Of a stretch of DNA of 64,000 nucleotides, positions 27,673 to 35,433 are shown one piece after another. The notes beneath the pieces are model-generated. The model was given only the letters and a program-made list of their open reading frames with translations. It had not been told where the DNA came from and did not search any database. The position numbers and the translations under genes are program-made. Position 1 is the stretch's first letter. Every line of letters starts with the position of its first letter. The stretch comes from Nocardioides terrigena (GTDB lineage: Bacteria > Actinomycetota > Actinomycetes > Propionibacteriales > Nocardioidaceae), in the NCBI RefSeq assembly GCF_003047265.1, contig NZ_PZYY01000005.1, positions 124,001-188,000 on the forward strand, given 5' to 3'.

Positions 27673-28784
27673 CGGGCATCTCCTGCGGTGTCGGGGTGGG
27701 GGGTGGTGTTCCGGAAGAAGCGCCGGGCCCAGAGGCTCACGTAGACGAGGCCCACCAGCACGGGGACCTCGATGAGGGGCCCGACGACGCCGGCGAGTGC
27801 CTGCCCCGAGGCGACGCCGAACACCCCGATCGCCACCGCGATGGCGAGCTCGAAGTTGTTGCCGGCGGCGGTGAAGGAGACGGCGGTGGCGCGGCCGTAG
27901 TCGAAGCCGAGGGCGCGGGTGAGCACCATCGAGCCGCCCCACATCAGCACGAAGTAGGCGAGCAGCGGGAGCGCGATGCGGACCACGTCGAGCGGCTGGC
28001 TGGTGATGGTGTCGCCCTGGAGGGCGAAGAGCAGCACGATGGTGAAGAGCAGGCCGTACAGCGCGGCGGGGCCGATGCGCGGGAGGAACGTCCCCTCGTA
28101 CCACTCCCGCCCCCGGGCCCGCTCGCCGAAGGTGCGGGTGAGGTAGCCGGCGAGCAGCGGGATGCCGAGGAAGACCAGCACCGACCGCGCGATCTCCCAC
28201 ATGGAGACGTCCAGGTCGGACTGGGCGAGGCCGAGCCAGCCGGGCAGGAGCTCGAGGTAGAAGTAGCCGAGCAGCGCGAAGGCCAGGATCTGGAAGATCG
28301 CGTTGATGGCGACCAGGATCGCCGCCGCCTCGCGGTCGCCGCAGGCCAGGTCGTTCCAGATGAGCACCATCGCGATGCACCTCGCGAGGCCCACGATGAT
28401 CAGGCCGGTGCGGTACTCCGGGAGGTCGGGCAGCAGCAGCCAGGCGAGCGTGAACATCAGCAGTGGCCCGATGACCCAGTTGAGCAGGATCGAGGTCGCG
28501 AGCATCCGCCGGTCGTGCGTGACGTGGCCCAGCTCGTCGTACCGCACCTTGGCCAGGACCGGATACATCATGATCAGCAGCCCCACCGCGATCGGCAGGC
28601 TGACCGAGCCGATCTCGACGGCGGCCAGTGCGTCGTCGAGGCCGGGCACACCACGCCCGAGCAGGAGGCCGAGCACCATGGCCAGGCCGATCCAGACCGG
28701 CAGGAACCGGTCGAGGGTCGAGAGGCGTTGGAGGACGGCGTCGTCGGGACCGGGCGAGGGCTCCTCGCGGACGACGTCGCTCAT
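27669..28784 (-). CDS. acr3: ACR3-family arsenite efflux permease
   Basis: A 371-residue protein with about ten transmembrane helices. Family signatures are GLARCIAMVLIWNDLACGD, with the conserved Cys in helix 4, and the FTAAGNNFELAIAVAIG helix near residue 310. It exports As(OH)3 using the proton gradient. ATG 28784 overlaps the arsR stop and its own stop overlaps arsC, so the three genes are translationally coupled. The longer frame upstream runs antisense to nothing useful and over arsR, and is not used. Confidence 0.93.
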   Translation of the reverse strand: MSDVVREEPSPGPDDAVLQRLSTLDRFLPVWIGLAMVLGLLLGRGVPGLDDALAAVEIGSVSLPIAVGLLIMMYPVLAKVRYDELGHVTHDRRMLATSILLNWVIGPLLMFTLAWLLLPDLPEYRTGLIIVGLARCIAMVLIWNDLACGDREAAAILVAINAIFQILAFALLGYFYLELLPGWLGLAQSDLDVSMWEIARSVLVFLGIPLLAGYLTRTFGERARGREWYEGTFLPRIGPAALYGLLFTIVLLFALQGDTITSQPLDVVRIALPLLAYFVLMWGGSMVLTRALGFDYGRATAVSFTAAGNNFELAIAVAIGVFGVASGQALAGVVGPLIEVPVLVGLVYVSLWARRFFRNTTPHPDTAGDAR

Positions 28785-29164
28785 GCGTCCACCGTCGTCC
28801 GCGCGTCGGCGGCGAACAGGCCCGCCAGTGCGGCCATCGCCTCCGGACGCGCGATGTAGTAGACCCACGTGCCGCGCTTCTCGCGGTCCACGAGCCCGGC
28901 CTCGTGCAGCACCTTGAGGTGGTGGCTGATCGTCGGCTGCGAGAGGTCGAAGTGGGGGAGTAGGTCGCACACGCAAGCCTCGCCGCCCTCGTGCGACAGC
29001 ACCAGCGACAGCAGCCGCAGCCGGGCCGGGTCGGCGATCGCCTTGAGCATCGGGACGACGGTCGCGGCCTGGTCGACGGTGATCGGCTCGCGGGACAGGG
29101 GCACGCAGCAGGTCAGCGGATCGGCGCCCGGGGGGACGAGGCCGTCGGAGCAGGAGTTCGACAT
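28781..29164 (-). CDS. arsR: ArsR-family arsenite-responsive repressor
   Basis: A 127-residue winged-helix repressor. The As(III) site is the CVC pair in GEACVCDLLPHF at the start of the recognition region, the canonical ArsR arrangement, followed by LSQPTISHHLKVLHEAGLV and WVYY. The N terminus carries additional Cys (SNSCSDG and LTCCVP). It is expected to release DNA on As(III) binding. It is the first gene of the arsR-acr3-arsC operon. The hexamer CAACAT sits 6 bases before the ATG. Confidence 0.92.
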   Translation of the reverse strand: MSNSCSDGLVPPGADPLTCCVPLSREPITVDQAATVVPMLKAIADPARLRLLSLVLSHEGGEACVCDLLPHFDLSQPTISHHLKVLHEAGLVDREKRGTWVYYIARPEAMAALAGLFAADARTTVDA

Positions 29165-29166
29165 GC

Positions 29167-29191
29167 GTCAATGTTGACACACATCGATATG
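29167..29191. promoter_or_regulatory. probable ArsR operators between arsR and the divergent flavoprotein
   Basis: GTCAA-TG-TTGAC (29167-29178) is an inverted repeat immediately before the arsR start. CACATCGATATG (29180-29191) is a second near-palindrome centred on ATCGAT, the core that also recurs in the operators at 32972-33020. Confidence 0.5.
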
Positions 29192-29230
29192 CGGCGGCGC
29201 TGAGGGTCGGGAGGTGGCTACGGTGGGCCC

Positions 29231-30319
29231 ATGGTGCTGGAGGTCGACGTCGTCGTCATCGGCGCCGGTCAGGCCGGCCTGGCCACGGCCTACCACCTCC
29301 GCCGGGCGGGCCTGCGCCCCGGCCGCGACGTCCTCCTCCTCGACGCCGACGAGCGGCCGGGCGGGGCGTGGCGGCACATGTGGGAGGGGCTCCGGCTCTT
29401 CTCGCCGGCGGCCTACTCCTCGCTGCCCGGCTGGATGATGCCTCCGTGGGACGACGCGACCCGGGGCTTTCCCCCGCGGGACCACGTCGTCGACTACCTG
29501 ACGCGCTACGAGCAGCGCTACGACCTCGACGTACGACGCCCGCACCGGGTCCGCTCGGTCGTGCGGGAGGCCGGGGGTGACCGGCTGCTCGTCCATGCGG
29601 ACGGGCTCGACGTCGCGGCCCGTGTCGTGGTGTCGGCCACCGGCACGTGGACCCAGCCCTTCTGGCCGGTGTATCCCGGCGCCCGCGACTTCCGGGGGCG
29701 GCAGCTGCACGCGGCGCACTACCGGCGCCCGCACGACTTCGCGGGCCGGCGGGTCCTGGTGGTCGGCGGGGGCAACTCGGGTGCGCAGGTGCTCGCCGAG
29801 GTGTCCACCGTGGCCGACGCGACGTGGTTCACCACCCGGCCGCCCCGCTTCCTGCCCGACGACGTGGACGGCCGGGCGCTCTTCGCGGCCGCGACCGAGC
29901 GGATCGAGGCGTTGCGACAGGGGCGCGAGCACCCGGGGGTCGGCGGGCTGGGCGACGTGGTGATGGTCGAGAGCGTGCGCGCCGCCCGCGACCGGGGAGT
30001 GCTCGTGGCCCGGCCGATGTTTTCCCGCCTCACCGCCACCGGCGTGGTCTCGCCCGACGGTGCGACCCACGACGCCGACGCGATCATCTGGTGCACCGGC
30101 TTCCGCCCCGCCCTGGGCCACCTCCGGGGGCTGGTCCCGCGCGAGGCGGGCGGCCGGATCAGGGTCGACGGCCCGAGCGGGACCCGGGCCGTCGCCGAGC
30201 CACGGCTCCACCTGGTCGGCTACGGCGACTGGACGGGGATGGCCTCGGCGACCCTGATCGGTGTCGGGCGGTCCGCCCGGGCCACCGCGGAGGAGGTCGT
30301 CGGGACCCTCCGGCCCTGA
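29231..30319 (+). CDS. flavin-dependent monooxygenase-like protein (ArsO-type)
   Basis: A 362-residue flavoprotein. The FAD dinucleotide fold [15 protein letters not shown] is at residues 9-23, [10 protein letters not shown] follows, and the NADPH loop is [15 protein letters not shown] near residue 178. CTGFRPAL and [15 protein letters not shown] complete the pattern of single-component flavin monooxygenases. Genes of this type beside arsR are usually called arsO. It starts 6 bases after TACGGT (29219-29224), a leaderless layout, and diverges from arsR, so both probably share the same operators. Its arsenical substrate is not established. Confidence 0.8.
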   Translation: MVLEVDVVVIGAGQAGLATAYHLRRAGLRPGRDVLLLDADERPGGAWRHMWEGLRLFSPAAYSSLPGWMMPPWDDATRGFPPRDHVVDYLTRYEQRYDLDVRRPHRVRSVVREAGGDRLLVHADGLDVAARVVVSATGTWTQPFWPVYPGARDFRGRQLHAAHYRRPHDFAGRRVLVVGGGNSGAQVLAEVSTVADATWFTTRPPRFLPDDVDGRALFAAATERIEALRQGREHPGVGGLGDVVMVESVRAARDRGVLVARPMFSRLTATGVVSPDGATHDADAIIWCTGFRPALGHLRGLVPREAGGRIRVDGPSGTRAVAEPRLHLVGYGDWTGMASATLIGVGRSARATAEEVVGTLRP

Positions 30320-30326
30320 CGGGCCC

Positions 30327-31577
30327 TCAGTCGTCGGCGGCCGCGTCCCGCGGCGTGGCGCCCAGCATGAGCAGGGCTGCGGCACCGGCCACGAGGGCGA
30401 GCACGAGGAACGCGGCGGCGTACGACCCGAGGCCGGCGGCGAGCGCGGCCCCGGCGAAGGGCGCCAGGGCGGAGGCCAGCAGGGCCGGCGCGGTGAGGAT
30501 GCCGTTGAGGGTGCCGTAGGCGCTCGGCCCCCAGCGGTCGGTGACGGCGGTGGCCTGGACGAGCGTGTAGACCCCGCGCGCCACGCCGAGGACCATCCCG
30601 ATGCCCACGAGCAGTCCGGCGGACGCCGGCGCGAGCGCCAGCGCGGCCGTGGCGGCGGCGACCGCCGCCACGACGAGGACGGCGCGCGAGGTGACCGAGG
30701 TCCGGGCGGCGAAGCGGGCGTAGGCCAGCCGGCCCGCCACCTGGCCGACCCCACCGAGGCCGAGGGCCAGGGCCGCGGCGTTGCGGCTCATCCCCTGCTC
30801 CACGAGCATCGGGACGAGGTTGATCACCACCGCGAAGACCGCCAGGGCCACCAGTGCGTTGGCGAGCGCCAGCAGGACGAACGGCCTGCTGCGGACGGTG
30901 GTCGGCACGGTCGGCACGGTCGGCACAGCGGGCGCGGGGCGGGTGGCGACGGCGGTGCGACCGGTGGTCCGCCAGGGGTGGTCGAGCCCCCACCAGTGCA
31001 GCGGCACCGTGATCACGACCAGGGCGGCGAGCAGGACGAGGTAGGCCTGGCGCCACCCGAGCGCGTCGTCGAGCGCCGACGCGAGGGGCGCGAAGACCGT
31101 GCTGGCGAGGCCGGCCACCAGGGTGAGGGTCGTGAGCGCCCGCACGCGTCGTACGCCGCCCCAGTGGGTCAGGGCGGCGAACGCCGGCGGGTAGAGGGTC
31201 CCGGCCATGGCCGCACCGGTGACGACCCACCCGGCGTAGAAGACGGTGAGGTCCGGGGCCAGCGCGACCATCGAGAGGCCGGGTATGGCGAGCAGCGACG
31301 CACCTGTCATCACCCGGCGCGGACCCACCGCGTCGAGGTGGCGACCCACCCACAGGCCGACGCCGCCGGCGACCAGCTGGGAGACCGAGAAGGCTCCGGT
31401 GACCGCCATCGCGGACCACCCCGTGTCGGCGGTGATGGAGGACTGGAGGGCGGCGAAGGCGTAGTAGAGGCAGCCCCACGACACGATCTGCACCGTGCTG
31501 AGCACGGTGACGACGCGCCGCAGCCCGACGTCGTCGAGGGCGTCGGACTGCGGCGCAGCGGTGTCGGGGAGGGTCAT
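30327..31577 (-). CDS. MFS transporter of the arsenic island
   Basis: A 416-residue protein with about 12 transmembrane helices. The MFS loop 2-3 motif is present as GLWVGRHLDAVGPRRVM, and a cytoplasmic linker between halves contains a VPTVPTVPT repeat caused by a 9-bp DNA triplication near 30898-30926. It lies 10 bases after the flavoprotein gene and is probably cotranscribed with it. Location suggests export of an organoarsenical or of a modified product, but nothing in the sequence fixes the substrate. Confidence 0.82.
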   Translation of the reverse strand: MTLPDTAAPQSDALDDVGLRRVVTVLSTVQIVSWGCLYYAFAALQSSITADTGWSAMAVTGAFSVSQLVAGGVGLWVGRHLDAVGPRRVMTGASLLAIPGLSMVALAPDLTVFYAGWVVTGAAMAGTLYPPAFAALTHWGGVRRVRALTTLTLVAGLASTVFAPLASALDDALGWRQAYLVLLAALVVITVPLHWWGLDHPWRTTGRTAVATRPAPAVPTVPTVPTTVRSRPFVLLALANALVALAVFAVVINLVPMLVEQGMSRNAAALALGLGGVGQVAGRLAYARFAARTSVTSRAVLVVAAVAAATAALALAPASAGLLVGIGMVLGVARGVYTLVQATAVTDRWGPSAYGTLNGILTAPALLASALAPFAGAALAAGLGSYAAAFLVLALVAGAAALLMLGATPRDAAADD

Positions 31578-31587
31578 CGCCCCGCGG

Positions 31588-32949
31588 TCACTGCCCGGAC
31601 GGGCGACCGATGGTCACGAGCTCCGGGCCGGACGTCGCAGCGCTGCAGCACCCGCCACCCACCGCGGTGTCCGCGAGGGCGTCGGGCGCGTCGAAGGCCC
31701 CGGCCCCGTTGCACACGCCGGTCTCCGGCAGCACCAGCTCGACGCGTCCGGCCGCCTCGAGGTCGCCGTCCAGGGCGGCGACGACCGACCGCACCTGCTC
31801 GAAGCCGGTCATCGCGAGGAAGGACGGGGCGCGGCCGTAGGACTTCATGCCGACGAGGAACAGTCCCGGCTCCGGCTGGGCGAGCTCGCGATAGCCGTGC
31901 GGGGCCACGTCGCCGCAGGAGTGGTGGTCGGGGTGGATCTGGTCGGCGAGGGCACGCGCCGAGCCCAGGGCCGGGTCGAGGTCGAGGCGGACCTCGGAGA
32001 GGAACGAGAAGTCCGGCCGGAAGCCGGTGACGACGATGACCTCGTCGACGTCCGTCACCTCGGCGCCGTCCACCGATCGCAGCGTGAGGCGCCCGTCCGG
32101 CTGTCCCGCGACCGCCTCGGTGCGGAACCGGGTGACGTGGGTGATCGCCCCGCCGCCGGCCGCCGCCCGGGCCTCCTGCCCGAGCCGGCCCCGCTGCTCG
32201 AGCTGGTCGTTGTCGCCGCCGCCGAACGCATCACCGACGCTCGGCCGGCGCAGCAGCCACGAGACCCGGGTGTCCGCGTCGCGCTGGGCCAGCGCGGCCA
32301 GGCCGATGAGCACGCCCTGGGCCGAGGCGCCCCGGCCGGCGACGGCGACGTGCTTGCCGGCGTACCGCGCGGCCACGGCCGGATCGGCGAGGTCGGGGAT
32401 GCCGTAGGTGATGCGTACGGCGTGCTCGCGCTCGCCGAGGGCGGGGTAGCCGTCGGCGCCGAGCGGGTTGGGGGTCGTCCACGTCCCGGAGGCGTCCACC
32501 ACGGCCCGCGCCAGCAGGCGTCGGTGGCCGGTGCGGTCCTGCACGTGCACGGCGAACGCGTCGGTCTCACGACCGGAGTCGACGAGCAGGTCGCGACCCG
32601 CGCGCCCGACGCCGGTCACGCGGGCGTCGTACTCCACGCTCCCGAGGGCGTGGGCGTCGAGCAGCTCGGCCAGGGGGTGGAGGTAGTGCTCGCGCCACTC
32701 GCCGCCGGTGGGGTAGGCACCGTCGTCCGGCGCGGTCCAGGTGCCGGCCGCGTCGAGGAGTCGTCGGGCGGCGGGGTCGACGAGCTCGGCCCAGGACGAG
32801 AAGAGGCGCACGTGTGCCCACTGCCCGATCGCCGCGCCGGCGTCGGGACCGGCCTCGAGGACGACGACGTCCATGCCGCGCTCGACGGCGTGCGCTGCGG
32901 CCGCGAGCCCGACGGGGCCGGCGCCGATGATGACCACGGGGTGCTGCAT
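31588..32949 (-). CDS. FAD/NAD(P)-dependent oxidoreductase with cysteine-rich tail, arsenic-associated
   Basis: A 453-residue flavoprotein. It has the FAD fold VIIGAGPVGLAAAAHAVERG at residues 6-25, HVRLFSSW, the NAD(P) loop VAGRGASAQGVLIGL near residue 195, and VTGFRPDFSF. The last 45 residues leave the family core and contain a lone Cys (ETGVCNG) and a vicinal pair (GGGCCSA), candidates for binding trivalent arsenic. ATG 32949 follows GGAGGACTCCC; an upstream in-frame ATG at 32976 lies in the operator and is rejected. It is divergent from the ArsR-ArsN fusion. Confidence 0.8.
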   Translation of the reverse strand: MQHPVVIIGAGPVGLAAAAHAVERGMDVVVLEAGPDAGAAIGQWAHVRLFSSWAELVDPAARRLLDAAGTWTAPDDGAYPTGGEWREHYLHPLAELLDAHALGSVEYDARVTGVGRAGRDLLVDSGRETDAFAVHVQDRTGHRRLLARAVVDASGTWTTPNPLGADGYPALGEREHAVRITYGIPDLADPAVAARYAGKHVAVAGRGASAQGVLIGLAALAQRDADTRVSWLLRRPSVGDAFGGGDNDQLEQRGRLGQEARAAAGGGAITHVTRFRTEAVAGQPDGRLTLRSVDGAEVTDVDEVIVVTGFRPDFSFLSEVRLDLDPALGSARALADQIHPDHHSCGDVAPHGYRELAQPEPGLFLVGMKSYGRAPSFLAMTGFEQVRSVVAALDGDLEAAGRVELVLPETGVCNGAGAFDAPDALADTAVGGGCCSAATSGPELVTIGRPSGQ

Positions 32950-32971
32950 GGGAGTCCTCCAGATCGTCTGC

Positions 32972-33020
32972 TTCATCGACGAGCGTCGATGAAGTGACTT
33001 TATCGATCGAGATCGATGAA
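32972..33020. promoter_or_regulatory. tandem ArsR-type operators
   Basis: Operator 1 (32972-32993) has perfect 9-bp arms TTCATCGAC and GTCGATGAA around GAGC. Operator 2 (32999-33020) has arms TTTATCGAT and ATCGATGAA around CGAG, one mismatch. Their centres are 27 bp apart and cover the divergent promoter region of the flavoprotein and the ArsR-ArsN fusion. Confidence 0.75.
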
Positions 33021-33027
33021 GACAAGG

Positions 33028-33033
33028 TATCCT
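33028..33033 (+). promoter_or_regulatory. -10 element (TATCCT) for the leaderless ArsR-ArsN fusion gene
   Basis: TATCCT, 6 bases, then ATG 33040. It lies 8 bp after operator 2, so repressor binding should occlude it. Confidence 0.55.
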
Positions 33034-33039
33034 CACCGC

Positions 33040-33894
33040 ATGACTTCCGCACCCACCGACGAGCGGCGTACGGCACCGGGCCTCGACAAGGCGGACGCCG
33101 AGAGCTACGCCGAGTGGTTCGCCGTCCTCGCTGACCCCACCCGGGTGCGCCTCCTGCACACGTTGTCCACCTCGCCGTCGGGCGCGATGCGCATCGGGGA
33201 CCTCGCCGAGGCCCTCGGCATCAGCCAGAGCACCTGCTCGCATCACTGCCAGCTCCTGCGCAAGGTCGGCTTCGTGGTGGTCGACAAGGTCGGGACCTCG
33301 AGCATGGTGTCGGTCAACGCCGCCTGCTGCACGGGCCTCCCGCACGCCGCCGACGTCGTGATGGGCACGTTGTCGTCGCCACCCTGCTGCCCCGAGGACC
33401 TGCCCGCCGACGTCACCACCCGCCCGGTGGAGGACGCCGACATGGAGGCGGTCCTCGTGATCTACGCCGAGGGGCTGGCCACCCGCAACGCCACCTTCGA
33501 GACGACCGTGCCCACCGCCCGCCAGATGGCGGCGAGGTGGCTGCCCGGACTCGCGTGGGTGGCCGAGGTCGAGGGGGAGGTCGTCGGCTGGACCGCGGTC
33601 GGCCCGGTGTCCTCGCGCGACTGCTACTCGGGTGTCGGGGAGAGCTCGGTGTACGTCGCCGCGTCGGCGCGCGGACGTGGCGTCGGCAAGGCGCTGCTCC
33701 ATGCGCAGGTCAACGGAGCCGACGACGCCGGGATGTGGACGCTCCAGACCTCGATCTTCCCGGAGAACCGCGCCAGCCTGGCGCTGCACCACTCGGCCGG
33801 CTACCGCACGCTGGCCGTGCGCACGCGCATCGCTCGCCTCGACGGGGAGTGGCGCGACACGGTGCTGCTCGAGCGGCGCAGCGAGGTCTGCTGA
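33040..33894 (+). CDS. ArsR repressor fused to an ArsN-like GNAT acetyltransferase
   Basis: A 284-residue fusion. Residues about 20-115 are an ArsR winged helix (VLADPTRVRLLHTLS, GISQSTCSHHCQLLRKVGF) with Cys in NAACCTGLPHA and SPPCCPEDLP that could sense As(III). Residues about 125-284 are a GNAT domain of the phosphinothricin/arsinothricin acetyltransferase type (GLATRNATFETTVPT, GWTAVGPVSSR, YVAASARGRGVGKALLHA, FPENRASLALHHSAGYR). ArsN enzymes N-acetylate arsinothricin or similar amino-acid antibiotics. The fusion would couple sensing to detoxification. Leaderless ATG 33040 is preferred to the in-frame ATG 33016, which lies inside operator 2. Confidence 0.85.
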   Translation: MTSAPTDERRTAPGLDKADAESYAEWFAVLADPTRVRLLHTLSTSPSGAMRIGDLAEALGISQSTCSHHCQLLRKVGFVVVDKVGTSSMVSVNAACCTGLPHAADVVMGTLSSPPCCPEDLPADVTTRPVEDADMEAVLVIYAEGLATRNATFETTVPTARQMAARWLPGLAWVAEVEGEVVGWTAVGPVSSRDCYSGVGESSVYVAASARGRGVGKALLHAQVNGADDAGMWTLQTSIFPENRASLALHHSAGYRTLAVRTRIARLDGEWRDTVLLERRSEVC

Positions 33895-33927
33895 CCGCGG
33901 CCCCCGACGTACCGTGCGGCACCAACA

Positions 33928-33964
33928 GCGAAGCGCCCGGTCGGGACGTGACCGGGCGCTTCGC
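33928..33964. terminator. bidirectional intrinsic terminator
   Basis: A perfect 15-bp stem (arms 33928-33942 and 33950-33964, core GCGCCCGGTC) with a 7-base loop lies between the ArsR-ArsN gene and tRNA-Phe. Its GACCGGGCGCTTC arm resembles the core of the 32-bp repeats at 23 kb. Confidence 0.8.
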
Positions 33965-33971
33965 GTGCGTG

Positions 33972-34045
33972 TGGCCAGGGGCGGGGTCGAACCGCCGACC
34001 TACCGATTTTCAGTCGGTCGCTCGTACCAACTGAGCTACCTGGCC
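33972..34045 (-). tRNA. tRNA-Phe (anticodon GAA)
   Basis: Read on the minus strand: acceptor GGCCAGG pairs with CCTGGCC, D-arm GCTCAGTTGGTACGAGC, anticodon loop CTGAAAA with GAA, TTCGACC T-loop, discriminator A. 74 bases, no encoded CCA. TAGCAT (minus strand 34062-34057) may be its -10. Confidence 0.95.
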
Positions 34046-34104
34046 AAGCGCGTGGAATGCTACATGAGCGTCGCAGGCACTGCGGAATCGGCCGTTGCCG
34101 GAGG

Positions 34105-35433
34105 TCAGGCGGGCGTGTCCGCCTCGCGGACCGGGAGCTCGACCCAGAACGCGGAGCCCCGTCCGGGGGTCGAGGTGGCGTCGACGGTGCCGCCGTCGCG
34201 CTCGGCGAGGGAGCGGGAGAGGCTGAGCCCGAGCCCGGTGCCCTTCACGCCGGGCCGGGCGTAGCGGACGAACGGGTCGAAGACGCCGTGCAGCTGCTCG
34301 GCGGTGAGCCCCTCGCCGGTGTCGCGGACGATGACCCGGAGCCGGGGCTCGCCGGACTCGCCGCGGAGGTCCTGGGTCTGCACGGTCACCGTCCCGCCCG
34401 GGTTGTGCACCACCGCGTTGCCGATGAGGTTGGACAGCACCTGGCGGAAGCCGGCGGCGTGCGCCCACACGGTCGGGCCGTGAGGCACCGCGCAGTCCAG
34501 CTCGACCTCGGCTGCCCGCGCCGTGGCCCGGTGCCAGTGCAGGACGTCCTCCACGGCGGCGGCGACGTCGACGCTCTGCCGGATCTCCTCGGCCCCCATC
34601 GTCCGGCCGGCGCTGAGGAGGTCCTCCACGACGGCCATCAGCTGCTCGCACGCGCGGAGGATGACGGCGCCGTCGCGACCCACGGCCTCGGCGAACGGGT
34701 CGGTCTCCTGCTGCTCCGCCTCGTCGACCAGCATCTCGGTGTAGCCGACGATGGCGGTGAGCGGGGTGCGGAGCTCGTGGCCTACGGAGGCGAAGAAGTG
34801 CTGCTGCGCCTCCCGGGTCTGGGCGCCGGCCGCCACGGCGTCGGCGAGGGAGCGTCGGGCCTGCTCGTGGGCGATGCGTGCCGTCAGTGCCGCATTGAGG
34901 AGCCGGAAGTCAGCTACATGGCCCGGATGCCACAGACCGGTCCTGGTGCCCCCCATGGCCAGGCTTCCGTACATCAGGCCGTCGGCGACCTGCGCCTGGA
35001 CCACCATGCTGCGGATCTCGATGGCGGATAGTTCCTTGCGGTCGTGGTCGGCCTCGTCCGGCAGGAGGTCGATGTCCGTCAGGACAAGGGGTGCCTCACG
35101 GGCGCGGGGTGACACCCACGGCATGGACAGCGCGGCTTCGGGCCCTGACTCCGGGGACGGGACGACCGAGCAGGTTGCTCCGGGGGCCATCCACTCGATC
35201 AGCCAGGCACGTTGGCCCAGATGTACCCACCCGTTCTCGTCGTCCGGGGCGAACGTGGTGAGCGCGGCCGTCACGGACTCGACCCGCGGCGACGTGAGCA
35301 GGTGGTTGGCCACCAGCGTGTAGGCGTCGTTCAGGCGCGTGCCGGTGTCGAGGACCTGGGTCGCAAGCTGGGCGGCCTCGGGTGACACAGGGGTGTCGAG
35401 CGGGACGTCCTGCAGGGCGGGGAAGTCAGTCAC
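34105..35433 (-). CDS. GAF-domain sensor histidine kinase
   Basis: A 442-residue soluble kinase. Residues about 20-190 look like a GAF sensor (no transmembrane helix, so a cytosolic signal). The HisKA H-box is FFASVGHELRTPLTAIVGY, with a coiled-coil-like linker before it. HATPase motifs: N-box LSNLIGNAVVHNP, G1 VRDTGEGLT, F-box FDPFVRYARP, G2 GTGLGLSLSRSLAERDGG. GTG 35433 follows GGAGGAG and overlaps the P450 stop (GTGA), so the two are coupled. The single-domain response regulator upstream on the same strand is its likely partner. Confidence 0.88.
   Translation of the reverse strand: MTDFPALQDVPLDTPVSPEAAQLATQVLDTGTRLNDAYTLVANHLLTSPRVESVTAALTTFAPDDENGWVHLGQRAWLIEWMAPGATCSVVPSPESGPEAALSMPWVSPRAREAPLVLTDIDLLPDEADHDRKELSAIEIRSMVVQAQVADGLMYGSLAMGGTRTGLWHPGHVADFRLLNAALTARIAHEQARRSLADAVAAGAQTREAQQHFFASVGHELRTPLTAIVGYTEMLVDEAEQQETDPFAEAVGRDGAVILRACEQLMAVVEDLLSAGRTMGAEEIRQSVDVAAAVEDVLHWHRATARAAEVELDCAVPHGPTVWAHAAGFRQVLSNLIGNAVVHNPGGTVTVQTQDLRGESGEPRLRVIVRDTGEGLTAEQLHGVFDPFVRYARPGVKGTGLGLSLSRSLAERDGGTVDATSTPGRGSAFWVELPVREADTPA

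Noticed and set aside
30898..30926. Triplicated 9-bp unit as a mobile or regulatory repeat
   Set aside because: It is an in-frame Val-Pro-Thr slippage repeat in the MFS linker.
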